A DNA stretch of 22,338 nucleotides from Acetoanaerobium sp041831635. Its GTDB lineage: Bacteria > Bacillota > Clostridia > Peptostreptococcales > Filifactoraceae. The DNA lies in contig JBHASY010000086.1 in NCBI GenBank assembly GCA_041831635.1, positions 1 through 22,338 on the forward strand, given 5' to 3'. The first letter of the stretch is position 1. Every line of letters begins with the position of its first letter. Both the position numbers and the translations under genes were made by a program. The notes beneath the pieces are model-generated. The model saw nothing but the letters and a program-made list of their open reading frames with translations. It made no database searches and had not been told where the DNA came from. Positions 6,959 to 14,860 of the stretch are shown piece after piece.

Positions 6959-7008
6959 ACGGTAGATTTAGCCTTTACCCTATCCTTTCTTAATTACAAA
7001 CATCCAGT

Positions 7009-8406
7009 TTACACAGGGTGTATACAATCTTTTGAGTTATAAATAGCAGTTTCCAGTTTGTATTTTTTAGACCATTTGTCTTCTAAAAATTTTTTTGTAA
7101 CATCAGGAAACAGTGCGTATGATAAAACTTCTTCCGTCGATGTTGCAAACTCTTTAATTTTATCTTTTATGATTTCAAATTGAGGCTCGATTAGATCTGC
7201 CGGTCTGCAAGTTATAGGTTCTTCATCACCTATGATTTTTTTTATAACCTCAGAGTTTATTTTTGCAGGAGGGTTTCCATACTGCCCTCTTACATATTCT
7301 TTTATTTCTTTTGGCACCATTTTATATCGTTCTTTCATAATTACATTCATAACTGCCTGAGTTCCTATCATCTGACTCATAGGAGTAACAAGAGGAGGAT
7401 AGCCCAGTTCTTCTCTTACTTTAGGTACTTCCCTTAACACTTCTTCGTACCTGTCTTCCATCTGCTGTAGTTTAAGTTGGGAAAGAAGATTCGAAAGCAT
7501 ACCGCCCGGAACTTGGTATATAAGAGCATTTGGGTCTACTGAAGTAACTTTATTATTTAGCATACCGTTTTTAATATATTTTTCTTTTATCTCTTTAAAG
7601 TAATCAGATATCTCTGTCAGAATTTTTAAATTCAAATTTACTTCATAACCCATATTTATCAAAGTGGCTGCCATTGATTCCGTAGCGGGCTGTGACGTTC
7701 CCATCGCAAAAGGAGATATAGCTGTGTCTATTATGTCAGCCCCTGCCTCTATAGCTTTTAAATACATCATAGAGGCTACTCCACTGGTATAATGGCTATG
7801 AATTTGTAAATCCAAATCTACATTATCTTTTATAACCTTAACTAAATTATAGGCATCGCTCGGAAGTAAAATTCCTGCCATATCTTTTATGCATATACTG
7901 TCAGCACCTATATCTTTCATTCTTTTTGCAACTGATATATAATAATCTTCATTATGAACAGGGCTGGTCGTATAGGATATAGCACATTGAATATGAGCAT
8001 TTTCTTTTTTCCCTGAGTTTACTACGGTTTCTATATTTCTCACGTCATTTAATGCATCAAAAACTCTGATAATGTCTATACCGTTTTCTATAGACTTTCT
8101 TACAAATAAATCTACTATGTCGTCAGAATAATGTTTATATCCCAGCAGGTTTTGTCCTCTTAAAAGCATTTGAAGATTCGTTTTCTTTACTGATTTTCTT
8201 ATAGTTTTAAGTCTTTCCCAAGGGTCTTCTCCCAGATATCTAAGGCAAGAGTCAAAGGTCGCTCCACCCCACACCTCCAATGAGTAGTAGCCTGCACTGT
8301 CCAATTTTTCTAAAACAGGCAACATTTCTTTCGTGCTTAGCCTAGTTGCTATAAGGGATTGATGGGCATCTCTCAATATAGTTTCAGTAAAGCGAATCTT
8401 CTTCAT
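7009..8406 (-). CDS. oadA: biotin-dependent carboxyltransferase, OadA/PycB type (oxaloacetate decarboxylase alpha or pyruvate carboxylase B)
   Basis: 465-residue carboxyltransferase that moves CO2 between oxaloacetate/pyruvate and biotin. The TIM-barrel signatures are in order: RDAHQSL (12-18), LEVWGGATFD (43-52), MLLRGQN (80-86), RVFDALND (114-121), the active-site lysine K174 in IKDMAG, and the metal ligands H203 and H205 (IHSHYTSG). The conserved helical PYC/OADA domain fills the rest. The usual C-terminal biotinyl domain with its AMKM motif is absent, so the protein needs a separate biotin carrier, and no carrier or sodium-pump subunit is in the window. The ATG follows AGGAGG. It is the last gene of the RNase J-scpAB-rluB run, 18 bases after the GNAT-like gene. 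Decarboxylase versus carboxylase role cannot be settled here. Confidence 0.85.
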   Translation of the reverse strand: MKKIRFTETILRDAHQSLIATRLSTKEMLPVLEKLDSAGYYSLEVWGGATFDSCLRYLGEDPWERLKTIRKSVKKTNLQMLLRGQNLLGYKHYSDDIVDLFVRKSIENGIDIIRVFDALNDVRNIETVVNSGKKENAHIQCAISYTTSPVHNEDYYISVAKRMKDIGADSICIKDMAGILLPSDAYNLVKVIKDNVDLDLQIHSHYTSGVASMMYLKAIEAGADIIDTAISPFAMGTSQPATESMAATLINMGYEVNLNLKILTEISDYFKEIKEKYIKNGMLNNKVTSVDPNALIYQVPGGMLSNLLSQLKLQQMEDRYEEVLREVPKVREELGYPPLVTPMSQMIGTQAVMNVIMKERYKMVPKEIKEYVRGQYGNPPAKINSEVIKKIIGDEEPITCRPADLIEPQFEIIKDKIKEFATSTEEVLSYALFPDVTKKFLEDKWSKKYKLETAIYNSKDCIHPV

Positions 8407-8424
8407 ATTATCCTCCTAAAAAAA

Positions 8425-8844
8425 TCACTCAGAACTACAACTCATATTTTCAAAGAATTCTTTTGTATCTAAAAGCAAATAGTCTCCCTCTTCTCCCTTT
8501 AAATTTAACATAAATTCTCTGAAAAATAAAGGATTGAAACCAATTTTTGCATAAAATGATTTATCTCCTGCAATTTTTACTACAATTTTAGTAACTCCCA
8601 TAAGGTCCATAGCATTGATGAGAGTTCTAATTAAGGCGTCTTTGATTAGTTCGTTCTCAGTTTTCATATACACATAATTCAACTTGCAAAACACGCCTTC
8701 AATTTCATAAAAACATGATCCTATAATTTCGTCATCTTCTTGAGCAACCATAATATTATGATTTATATATTCAGGTGGAACAACAGATCTTAAGGCTGAT
8801 ATTTTTTCGTTTTCTTCTTTTTTGTAATTTTTGAACAAAATCAT
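8425..8844 (-). CDS. GNAT-like acetyltransferase family protein
   Basis: 139-residue protein with the layout of a small GNAT fold. An acidic N-terminal part precedes strands around MVAQEDDEIIGSCFYEIEG (about 32-50) and the central YVYMKTENELIKDALIRTLI segment. Then come TKIVVKIAGDKSFYAKIGF (about 84-102), where FYAKIGF is the typical late GNAT block, and NPLFFREFMLNL. The acetyl-CoA-binding loop (Q/RxxGxG/A) is degenerate, so activity and substrate are uncertain. Its AAAGGAGAT ribosome site is the last codons of rluB, which ends only 4 bases upstream. It is therefore an operon member between rluB and the carboxyltransferase gene. Confidence 0.6.
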   Translation of the reverse strand: MILFKNYKKEENEKISALRSVVPPEYINHNIMVAQEDDEIIGSCFYEIEGVFCKLNYVYMKTENELIKDALIRTLINAMDLMGVTKIVVKIAGDKSFYAKIGFNPLFFREFMLNLKGEEGDYLLLDTKEFFENMSCSSE

Positions 8845-8848
8845 TTTG

Positions 8849-9556
8849 TTAATCTCCTTTTAGCCCACATATATTCTTTAAGTATTCAAGTTCTTCTTTC
8901 GTTAATTTCCTATAGCTTCCCTCTTTTAAATCTGAAAGTGTCAGCTTTCCTATCGACACTCTTTTTAAATCCGAGACTTTTTTTCCAAGTGATGAAAACA
9001 TTTTTCTTATTTGTCTGTTTTTTCCCTCTTTTATTCGTACTTCATAGCAATTGGCGGAAATAAGCTTTATCTTACTTTTAGCCGTTATATATCCACCTAT
9101 GTCTATTCCTGACTTAAACTTTTCAAGTTCATCATTTGATAAAGCTGTGTTTACTTTGACCTCGTATACTTTTTCGATGTGGTATTTCGGATGAGTTAAG
9201 GCATAGGTAAGTTCTCCGTCATTTGTCATAAGAAGAAGTCCTCTACTATCATAATCCAATCTTCCTACAGGATAAATCCTTTGTTTTTTATCAAAAAAAT
9301 CAACCACAGAGGGTCTGCCAAATTGCTCCCTTGCAGTTGAAATATAGCCTATAGGCTTGTTTAACATATAGTAATATTTTTCTTCCAATCTGTTTACTAT
9401 CTTTTCGTCTATTTTTACGATATCATCTTCGTTTACATGCGTTGATAAATCGACCACAACCTCATCGTTTATTTTAACTCTGCCTGCTCTGATTATTTCT
9501 TCGGCTTTTCTACGAGAGGCTATTCCGCTTTCTGCTATAAATTTATTTATTCTCAT
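8849..9556 (-). CDS. rluB: 23S rRNA pseudouridine synthase, RluB/RsuA family
   Basis: Converts a specific uridine of 23S rRNA (position 2605 in E. coli RluB) to pseudouridine. The N-terminal S4 RNA-binding domain occupies about residues 1-55 (INKFIAESGIASRRKAEEII). The catalytic domain follows with YYYMLNKPIGYIST (61-74) and the family signature GRLDYDSRGLLLMTNDGEL, where D101 is the expected catalytic aspartate. KEGKNRQIRKMF is the conserved RNA-contact block near the C-terminus. The 235-residue length is normal. RsuA-type 16S specificity is less likely, because scpA-scpB-rluB clustering is typical of Firmicutes. Confidence 0.92.
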   Translation of the reverse strand: MRINKFIAESGIASRRKAEEIIRAGRVKINDEVVVDLSTHVNEDDIVKIDEKIVNRLEEKYYYMLNKPIGYISTAREQFGRPSVVDFFDKKQRIYPVGRLDYDSRGLLLMTNDGELTYALTHPKYHIEKVYEVKVNTALSNDELEKFKSGIDIGGYITAKSKIKLISANCYEVRIKEGKNRQIRKMFSSLGKKVSDLKRVSIGKLTLSDLKEGSYRKLTKEELEYLKNICGLKGD

Positions 9557-9581
9557 AAGGTTTCCCTCGTTTTAATTTATA

Positions 9582-10172
9582 TTAAATATCTTCTTTAAGA
9601 GCCGGCAGATCTTTAAGAGACTCTATAGAAAACTGTTTTAAAAACGTATCAGTCGTTTTATAAATTATAGGTTTTCCTATCTTATCAAGTCTTCCGGCCT
9701 CTTCGATTAAATTTGCCTCTAACAGTGTCGATATCGCTTTGTCGCATTTTACTCCACGTATGTTTTCTATTTCAGGTTTTGTAATAGGCTGCTTATACGC
9801 TATGATGGAAAGTGTCTCCAGCGAGGCTTGAGTTAATGATTTCTTTTTTATAGGGTGTAAATACAGCGATATAAAATCGTAATTATCGGACTTCGTGGCA
9901 AGTTGCATTTTTTCATCTATTATTACCAGTTCCAGTCCACTATCTTCTTCGCTATACCTTTCTTTCAGAAGTTCCAAGCTGTGCATGATTTCCTTTATAG
10001 ATACCTCTATGTTATTATTTCTAAAAATAGCCTGTATATCATTAAACGGTATCAAATCCCCATAAGCAAACATAAGAGATTCGCATACCGACATAATTTT
10101 GCTTGTTTTCTCGGATTTTGGCTGTTTTAGATATATTTGACCATCAGGCTCTACTTTAAAATGCTTATCCAA
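9582..10172 (-). CDS. scpB: segregation and condensation protein B
   Basis: ScpB, the winged-helix partner that dimerises and binds ScpA in the SMC condensin complex, needed for chromosome segregation. The 196-residue protein shows the two winged-helix regions. The signature is SLTQASLETLSIIAYKQPITKPEIENIRGVKCDKAISTLLEANLI (roughly residues 112-157), followed by GRLDKIGKPIIYKTTDTFLKQF. The start is TTG at 10172. GGTGGAGGG lies just before it inside scpA, and the two genes overlap by 8 bases, indicating coupled translation. smc itself is not in the window. Confidence 0.94.
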   Translation of the reverse strand: MDKHFKVEPDGQIYLKQPKSEKTSKIMSVCESLMFAYGDLIPFNDIQAIFRNNNIEVSIKEIMHSLELLKERYSEEDSGLELVIIDEKMQLATKSDNYDFISLYLHPIKKKSLTQASLETLSIIAYKQPITKPEIENIRGVKCDKAISTLLEANLIEEAGRLDKIGKPIIYKTTDTFLKQFSIESLKDLPALKEDI

Positions 10173-10863
10173 TTTCCCTCCACCTTTCTATATAAATTCT
10201 CTCAAAATGGTTATTTTGGGTAAGATAAGCCTCTTTAGCCTTTGCAAGTTCCAGTATACCCAGCATAGAAGCTACTTTTTCTTCCTTGATTATTTCTCCT
10301 GCTATCTCGTCAAAATAAAAAGAAGTCTTTTCGCTTAATAGAGACTTTATTTCATTTATTTTATCCTCTATAGGTATAATTTTCCTTGTAAAATCCTTTT
10401 TAATCTCTTTTTCTTGAGGTTTAAATTTAGGAAAAGACTTAATTACATCGTCAAGAGATATTTTTGATAAGTCCATTACTTCTTCATAATACACTTCTAT
10501 ACCTAGTTTAAAGTAGCGTGATGGTGCTTTTGTAAGCCTCTCATTAAGCTGAATTGCTGCATTTTTAAACTTTGCATATTCCTTTATCGATTCATATAAG
10601 TCTACTCTTGGATCTTCAGTTTCTTCTTCTAAGCCCATATAGAGCATATATTTTGATTTTATTTCGAGCAGCCTGGACGCCATATAAACAAAATCACTTG
10701 CTATATCCATATTCATTTCACTAAGTTCTGATATAGTGTCCATATACTGTTTAGTTATCTGAGATATAGAAATATCGTAAATATCAACCTTTTTTTTAGA
10801 TACTAAATCTAAAAGCAAATCCATAGGCCCTTCATAACAGTCAACGCAAATCTCATATGACAT
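10165..10863 (-). CDS. scpA: segregation and condensation protein A
   Basis: Kleisin subunit that bridges the SMC heads and carries ScpB. The 232-residue protein begins with the family hallmark YEGPMDLLLDLVSKKKVDIYDISISQITKQYM (about residues 10-41), the N-terminal SMC-neck-binding region. The central MNMDIASDFVYMASRLLEIKSKYML helix follows. The C-terminal winged helix (SFYFDEIAGEI, SMLGILELAKAKEAYLTQNNHFERIYIERW) caps the SMC head. It is downstream of the M50 protease by 14 bases and overlaps scpB. Confidence 0.95.
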   Translation of the reverse strand: MSYEICVDCYEGPMDLLLDLVSKKKVDIYDISISQITKQYMDTISELSEMNMDIASDFVYMASRLLEIKSKYMLYMGLEEETEDPRVDLYESIKEYAKFKNAAIQLNERLTKAPSRYFKLGIEVYYEEVMDLSKISLDDVIKSFPKFKPQEKEIKKDFTRKIIPIEDKINEIKSLLSEKTSFYFDEIAGEIIKEEKVASMLGILELAKAKEAYLTQNNHFERIYIERWREIG

Positions 10864-10877
10864 TATATTTCTCTCCT

Positions 10878-11486
10878 TTATCCTATAAGCATCAGGATAA
10901 TAGAATTTATCAGCGAAATCAAAGCAGTAATAACAGGTTCAAGGAATAAGCTTATTCCCCCCGTCAACAGCAATATTATTAAAACTATACTTCCGTAACT
11001 CTCATATCTGTAAAACGTAAATCTTAAATCTTTAGGCAAGAAAGTGTAAATAATTTTCGAGCCGTCAAGCGGAGGTATAGGGATCAGATTAAATGCGGCA
11101 AGCATAATATTTATCCACACTACTCCTTGCATTACATCTATATAGGCAGACAGATTTACTATGTCGGAAGTGAAAAACAGAATAATCTGAAATAATACTG
11201 CAAGTATCAAGTTCATAGTAATTCCGGCTATTGAAACTAAAAACAGCCCTATTCTTTCGTGCGAAAAATTTGTTTCATTTATCGGAACGGGCTTCGCCCA
11301 GCCAAATCTCATAATAAACAGCATTATCAGCCCTAAAGGATCTATGTGCTTTAAAGGGTCAAGAGACAGCCTCCCGGCATTTTTTGCAGTATCATCTCCC
11401 ATAGCATAGGCTGCTAAAGCATGTGCAAATTCATGAAATGTAAGTGCAATTACTATACCCGGCAACATCGTAAGCATTTCTATCAT
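10878..11486 (-). CDS. site-2 protease family (M50) membrane protein
   Basis: Intramembrane zinc metalloprotease of the YwhC-like group, 202 residues with about five hydrophobic segments. The HEXXH zinc motif is HEFAH (18-22) in the first helix, and the third zinc ligand is in FNLIPIPPLDGSKI, near residue 140. The segment DPLKHIDPLGLIMLFIMRFGWAKPVPIN is typical of the group. It lacks a PDZ domain, unlike RseP. In Firmicutes such genes commonly sit next to scpA/scpB; the physiological substrate is not known. It lies 17 bases after RNase J in the same operon. Confidence 0.88.
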   Translation of the reverse strand: MIEMLTMLPGIVIALTFHEFAHALAAYAMGDDTAKNAGRLSLDPLKHIDPLGLIMLFIMRFGWAKPVPINETNFSHERIGLFLVSIAGITMNLILAVLFQIILFFTSDIVNLSAYIDVMQGVVWINIMLAAFNLIPIPPLDGSKIIYTFLPKDLRFTFYRYESYGSIVLIILLLTGGISLFLEPVITALISLINSIILMLIG

Positions 11487-11503
11487 AATAATTTTCCACC
11501 TTA

Positions 11504-13168
11504 TTAAACTTCCATAATTATAGGCAATATCATAGGATTTCGTTTGGTTTTTTCGTATAGATAGTTTCTAAGCTCATCTTTAATTGTACTTTTTAAATAT
11601 GACCATTCTCTGACATTTTTGCTTTCACAGGTTTCAAGAGATTTTTTTATTACTTCTCTTGCCCCATCCATCAAGTCCTCCGACTCTCTGACATAGACGA
11701 ATCCTCTCGAAATAATATCAGGTCCGGAAAGCACTTTTCCCGTATCTTTAGACATACTTACAACTACAATCATAAGTCCATCTTCTGATAGATGCTTTCT
11801 GTCTCTAAGAACTATATTTCCTACATCCCCTACTCCCAGTCCATCTACTAAAATATTTCCTGACGGTATCTTACTTACTATCTTTCCATATTCCTTGTCC
11901 AGTTCAAATACAGAACCGTTGCTGAGCATAAACATATTTTCTTCAGGCATACCGAGTTTCTTTGCCAATTCCATATGTTGTTTAAGATGTCTGTACTCCC
12001 CATGCACAGGTATAAAGAACTTAGGCTTAACAAGTCTATGCATAAGTTTTAATTCTTCTTGACAAGCATGCCCTGATACATGAATATCTGATATGCTTTC
12101 ATAAATAACATTTGCTCCTCTTTCAAAAAGTTGATTTATAACCCTTGAAACAAGTTTTTCATTTCCGGGAATAGGATGGGCGGAAAAGATAACCAAGTCA
12201 CCTTTTTTGATTTCTAACTGTTTATGCTCCTGTGATGCCATTCTGCTAAGTGCAGATAACGGTTCTCCTTGGGAGCCTGTAGTTATGATTACAAGTTCGT
12301 GGTCTTCGTATTTATTTATATCTCTGAGTTCTATAAATGTATTGCCGGGAACATTTAAATAACCCAAATTACGAGCAACGCTAACTACATTTACCATAGA
12401 ACGTCCTGAAATAGCTACTTTTCTATCATTTTTGTAAGCTGAATCTATTATTTGTTGAAGTCTATGGACATTTGATGCAAAAGTAGCGATGAGTATCCTA
12501 GACGTAGCCTCTGAAAAAATTTCATCTAAAGTATGTCCTACATTGCTTTCAGATAAGGTATATCCGGGTCTTTCTACATTCGTACTTTCTCCCATCATCA
12601 GCAAAATCCCTTTATTGCCTAATTCTGCTATCCGATGAATATCCATTACCTGTCCGTCTATAGGGGTGTAATCTATTTTAAAATCTCCTGTGTGAAAGAT
12701 GGTTCCTACTCCTGTAGTTATCGCCAACGCACAGGAATCAGGTATGCTGTGAGTGACTCTGACAAACTCGACATCAAAATTCCCGAGCTTAATTTTAGAA
12801 CCCGGACTAACTACATTTAATAAATTTGTATTTATTCTATGTTCTTTAAGCTTAACTTCCAGCAGACCTATAGCCAGATTTGCTCCGTATATAGGTATAT
12901 CCAACTTTTTCAGGATATAAGGAATAGCACCTATATGATCTTCGTGCCCATGAGTAAGTACCAGTCCTTTGATTTTTTCTCTGTTTTTTATAAGATACGT
13001 TATGTCAGGAATAACTATATCTATTCCCAACATCTCATCTTCAGGGAAACTAAGCCCTCCGTCTATGATTATTATCTCGTCTTTATACTCTATGACTGTC
13101 ATATTTTTTCCTATTTCTTGCAATCCCCCTAAAGGGATTATTTTTAATTTCGATGTTCTTCTTGGCAT
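11504..13168 (-). CDS. rnj: ribonuclease J
   Basis: Metallo-beta-lactamase/beta-CASP ribonuclease with 5'-3' exonuclease and endonuclease activity, central to mRNA decay and rRNA maturation in Firmicutes. The metal motif HGHEDHIG starts at H73 (H73, H75, D77, H78), with later ligands in VRVTHSIPDS and FHTGDFK. The beta-CASP block (SNVHRLQQI, AISGRSMVNVV, ITTGSQGEPLSALSRMA, FSAHPIPGNE) and the IPVHGEYRHLKQH motif are intact. At 554 residues the C-terminal domain is full length. The ATG follows AAAAGGAG. It is the first gene of the seven-gene operon ending with the carboxyltransferase. Confidence 0.96.
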   Translation of the reverse strand: MPRRTSKLKIIPLGGLQEIGKNMTVIEYKDEIIIIDGGLSFPEDEMLGIDIVIPDITYLIKNREKIKGLVLTHGHEDHIGAIPYILKKLDIPIYGANLAIGLLEVKLKEHRINTNLLNVVSPGSKIKLGNFDVEFVRVTHSIPDSCALAITTGVGTIFHTGDFKIDYTPIDGQVMDIHRIAELGNKGILLMMGESTNVERPGYTLSESNVGHTLDEIFSEATSRILIATFASNVHRLQQIIDSAYKNDRKVAISGRSMVNVVSVARNLGYLNVPGNTFIELRDINKYEDHELVIITTGSQGEPLSALSRMASQEHKQLEIKKGDLVIFSAHPIPGNEKLVSRVINQLFERGANVIYESISDIHVSGHACQEELKLMHRLVKPKFFIPVHGEYRHLKQHMELAKKLGMPEENMFMLSNGSVFELDKEYGKIVSKIPSGNILVDGLGVGDVGNIVLRDRKHLSEDGLMIVVVSMSKDTGKVLSGPDIISRGFVYVRESEDLMDGAREVIKKSLETCESKNVREWSYLKSTIKDELRNYLYEKTKRNPMILPIIMEV

Positions 13169-13199
13169 TTAATTTCTCCTTTTCATTCTTTCCCGAATA

Positions 13200-13228
13200 A
13201 AAATATTTTTAATTTTTCGATTTGACAA
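13200..13228 (-). promoter_or_regulatory. promoter for the RNase J-scpAB-rluB operon
   Basis: TTGTCA (13223-13228), a 17-base spacer and TATTTT (13200-13205) lie on the minus strand about 30 bases upstream of the RNase J start. Its -35 box overlaps the -35 box of the divergent promoter on the plus strand by five bases. Confidence 0.6.
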
Positions 13229-13250
13229 CTATATTTGAAGCTGATAGACT
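13222..13250 (+). promoter_or_regulatory. promoter for the YdjM-like gene
   Basis: A perfect TTGACA (13222-13227), a 17-base spacer and TAGACT (13245-13250, four of six) point towards the plus-strand gene, about 30 bases before its start. It is divergent from, and shares its -35 region with, the RNase J promoter. Confidence 0.65.
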
Positions 13251-13286
13251 TAAAAAATCTTATCTAAATCAAAGGAAGTGAATGCA

Positions 13287-14036
13287 TTGAAAGGAAAAAC
13301 TCACGCAACTATAGGTCTTCTTACATATTATAATTACACGATTTTAAGCGACACGAAACTCACTCTCATAGGTGGAGTGCTCAGCCTGTTTTTTTCTCTT
13401 CTTCCCGATTTAGATCATTTTAATTCTATCATTTCAAAAAAACTCTCAAACAAAAAAATAGAAACATTTATCGAGGCATTGATAATGATAGTTCCATTAT
13501 CTATACTATTTTATCTTGGGTATTTAAAAACGTTTGATTACTCTACGCTGCTATTATTATATATGATTTTATTTATATCTGTTAAAAAGACACTCAAAAC
13601 TGCTCTCGTTCGCAAAATAGCTATCACTACCATTTTAATACTAATTTGTATATTATCATATACTTTATTTAAAAATATAGCTATAGTTAAGCTAATTTTA
13701 TTCTTCTCAGTCATAACTTGGTTTTCTCACAGGACTTTTTCTCATTCTATACTTGCAGTTGTAATATTATATTTTATTACCGATAATTTAGATTTTATAA
13801 TCAAAAATCTAAGCACAATAGCCACTATAAGCTACCTTAGTCATTTGATTTTAGGAGACATCTTAACTCCTTCGGGTATTCCTTTATTTTTTCCATTATC
13901 AAAGCACAAATTCACCCTGAATATTTTTAAAAATCACAAATTCACTCCTTTAGTAGAAAAAGCAACTGTCTTACTTATGGTACTATTATCAGTGTATCTA
14001 ACCTTTATCTCAAATATAAAACTCCCTAACAAATAA
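13287..14036 (+). CDS. YdjM-like membrane-bound metal-dependent hydrolase family protein
   Basis: 249-residue polytopic membrane protein, the only plus-strand gene. It begins MKGKTHATIGLL, has the PDLDH motif at residues 40-44, then SHRTFSHS in the middle and LILGDILTPSGIPLFFPLS in the C-terminal third. This is the histidine/aspartate pattern of the YdjM family (PF04307). Six or so hydrophobic stretches are visible. Family members are called metal-dependent hydrolases by motif only; some E. coli relatives are LexA-controlled, and the reaction is unknown. I chose the TTG at 13287 because AAAGGAAG lies 8 bases upstream. An in-frame GTG at 13278 overlaps that site and would add three residues; the ATG at 13282 is out of frame. 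It converges on fur. Confidence 0.82.
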   Translation: MKGKTHATIGLLTYYNYTILSDTKLTLIGGVLSLFFSLLPDLDHFNSIISKKLSNKKIETFIEALIMIVPLSILFYLGYLKTFDYSTLLLLYMILFISVKKTLKTALVRKIAITTILILICILSYTLFKNIAIVKLILFFSVITWFSHRTFSHSILAVVILYFITDNLDFIIKNLSTIATISYLSHLILGDILTPSGIPLFFPLSKHKFTLNIFKNHKFTPLVEKATVLLMVLLSVYLTFISNIKLPNK

Positions 14037-14047
14037 CTATCAGGGAG
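14013..14047 (-). terminator. fur terminator inside the end of the convergent gene
   Basis: CTCCCT (14022-14027) and AGGGAG (14042-14047) form a 6-bp GC-rich stem with a 14-base loop. On the minus strand it is followed by TTTTATATTT. It lies 10 bases past the fur stop and overlaps the last codons of the plus-strand YdjM-like gene. No T run follows on the plus strand, so it acts mainly for fur. Confidence 0.65.
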
Positions 14048-14056
14048 CAAGTAAAT

Positions 14057-14491
14057 TTATTGGCAGTCGCTACAAATACCATAAAATTTTACATCGTGGT
14101 CATTGATTTTAAACCTGTAGCTTTGTTCAATTTTTTCTTCCAAATGGTCGAGTAAATCCTCTTCGACCTCGATAACTCTCCCGCATGATTTGCAAATCAA
14201 ATGATGGTGTTTATGAGAGCCTTTATCTAAATTAAGTTCATACCTAACACAACCGTCGTCTAAGTTTAATCTATTCGTAAAGCCGATTTTATCCAACATC
14301 TGAAGAGTTCTATAAACTGTAGCCAGTCCTATCTCAGGGCAATCCACCTTTACTTCGTCGTAGATTTCCTCACTGCTCAAATGTTTTCCTTTTGACGACA
14401 TCATCGTTTCTACTATACATCTTCTTTGAGGAGTCAGCTTAAATCCCTCTTCTTTTAATCTGGCTTTCAGTTGCTCTACATAAGTATCCAT
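14057..14491 (-). CDS. fur: Fur-family metal-responsive transcriptional regulator
   Basis: 144-residue Fur-superfamily repressor. The N-terminal winged helix contains KLTPQRRCIVETMM (18-31), HLSSEEIYDEV and IGLATVYRTLQMLDKIG (54-70), the DNA-recognition helix. The dimerisation and metal-binding domain has HKHHHLICKSCGRVIEV. Cysteine pairs C100/C103 and C140/C143 form the structural zinc site. The H/E-rich HKHHH region and H37 are candidate regulatory-metal ligands. Fur, PerR and Zur cannot be separated reliably by eye. It has its own strong promoter and sits in the conserved ruvX-DUF1292-fur-RNase J order. Confidence 0.9.
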   Translation of the reverse strand: MDTYVEQLKARLKEEGFKLTPQRRCIVETMMSSKGKHLSSEEIYDEVKVDCPEIGLATVYRTLQMLDKIGFTNRLNLDDGCVRYELNLDKGSHKHHHLICKSCGRVIEVEEDLLDHLEEKIEQSYRFKINDHDVKFYGICSDCQ

Positions 14492-14545
14492 ATGCTCACC
14501 TACTATTATAAATTAACTATCAAATAATAACACATCTCATTTAAT

Positions 14546-14573
14546 ATTATAACAGTTTGTAAATAAAAGTCAA
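14546..14573 (-). promoter_or_regulatory. fur promoter with a possible self-binding half-site
   Basis: TTGACT (14568-14573), a 16-base spacer and a perfect TATAAT (14546-14551) lie about 55 bases upstream of the fur ATG. The -10 box is within TTATAATATTAAAT, whose first half (TTATAAT) matches a Fur/PerR-type half-site. The second half is poor, so autoregulation is only a suggestion. Confidence 0.7.
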
Positions 14574-14584
14574 TAACCTACTGT

Positions 14585-14845
14585 TTATTCATCGAGCAGA
14601 GTTTCATATACCTCAACTACCATATCATACTCGTCGTCGTCATCTATAGGAACTAGGGACATCTCTTCTTCGCTGTCATACTCTATTCGAAATATATAAG
14701 CCTCATCTTCTTCAGTTTCTTCAACAGGTGCCAGTATAGCATATTCACTGCCATTAGCCTCTATGCTCATAATAAGTTCAAACTCCACTTCATTCCCATC
14801 TTCGTCAACCAGTGTGATTATCTCGTCATTCATCTCGTTATTCAT
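14585..14845 (-). CDS. DUF1292 family protein
   Basis: 86-residue, very acidic protein. It shows the family pattern: IITLVDEDGNEVEFELIMSIEANGSEYAILAPVE (about residues 9-42), then an acidic linker, EAYIFRIEYDSEEEMSLVPIDDDDEYDMVVEVYETLLDE to the end. DUF1292 (YrzB-like) proteins are small, conserved in Firmicutes next to ruvX and alaS, and have no established function. The ATG follows TGGAGG. It starts 15 bases after ruvX and ends 93 bases before fur, which has its own promoter. Confidence 0.88.
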   Translation of the reverse strand: MNNEMNDEIITLVDEDGNEVEFELIMSIEANGSEYAILAPVEETEEDEAYIFRIEYDSEEEMSLVPIDDDDEYDMVVEVYETLLDE

Positions 14846-14860
14846 AATAAACCTCCAAAA

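Noticed and set aside
6412..7008. Insertion-sequence remnant or mobile element in the large gap
   Set aside because: The inverted repeat at 6718-6755 is explained as a terminator hairpin, and no transposase fragment or flanking target repeat is visible.
12635..13172. Three plus-strand open frames opposite RNase J
   Set aside because: All lie within the conserved RNase J coding sequence, have no family resemblance and overlap one another in different frames.
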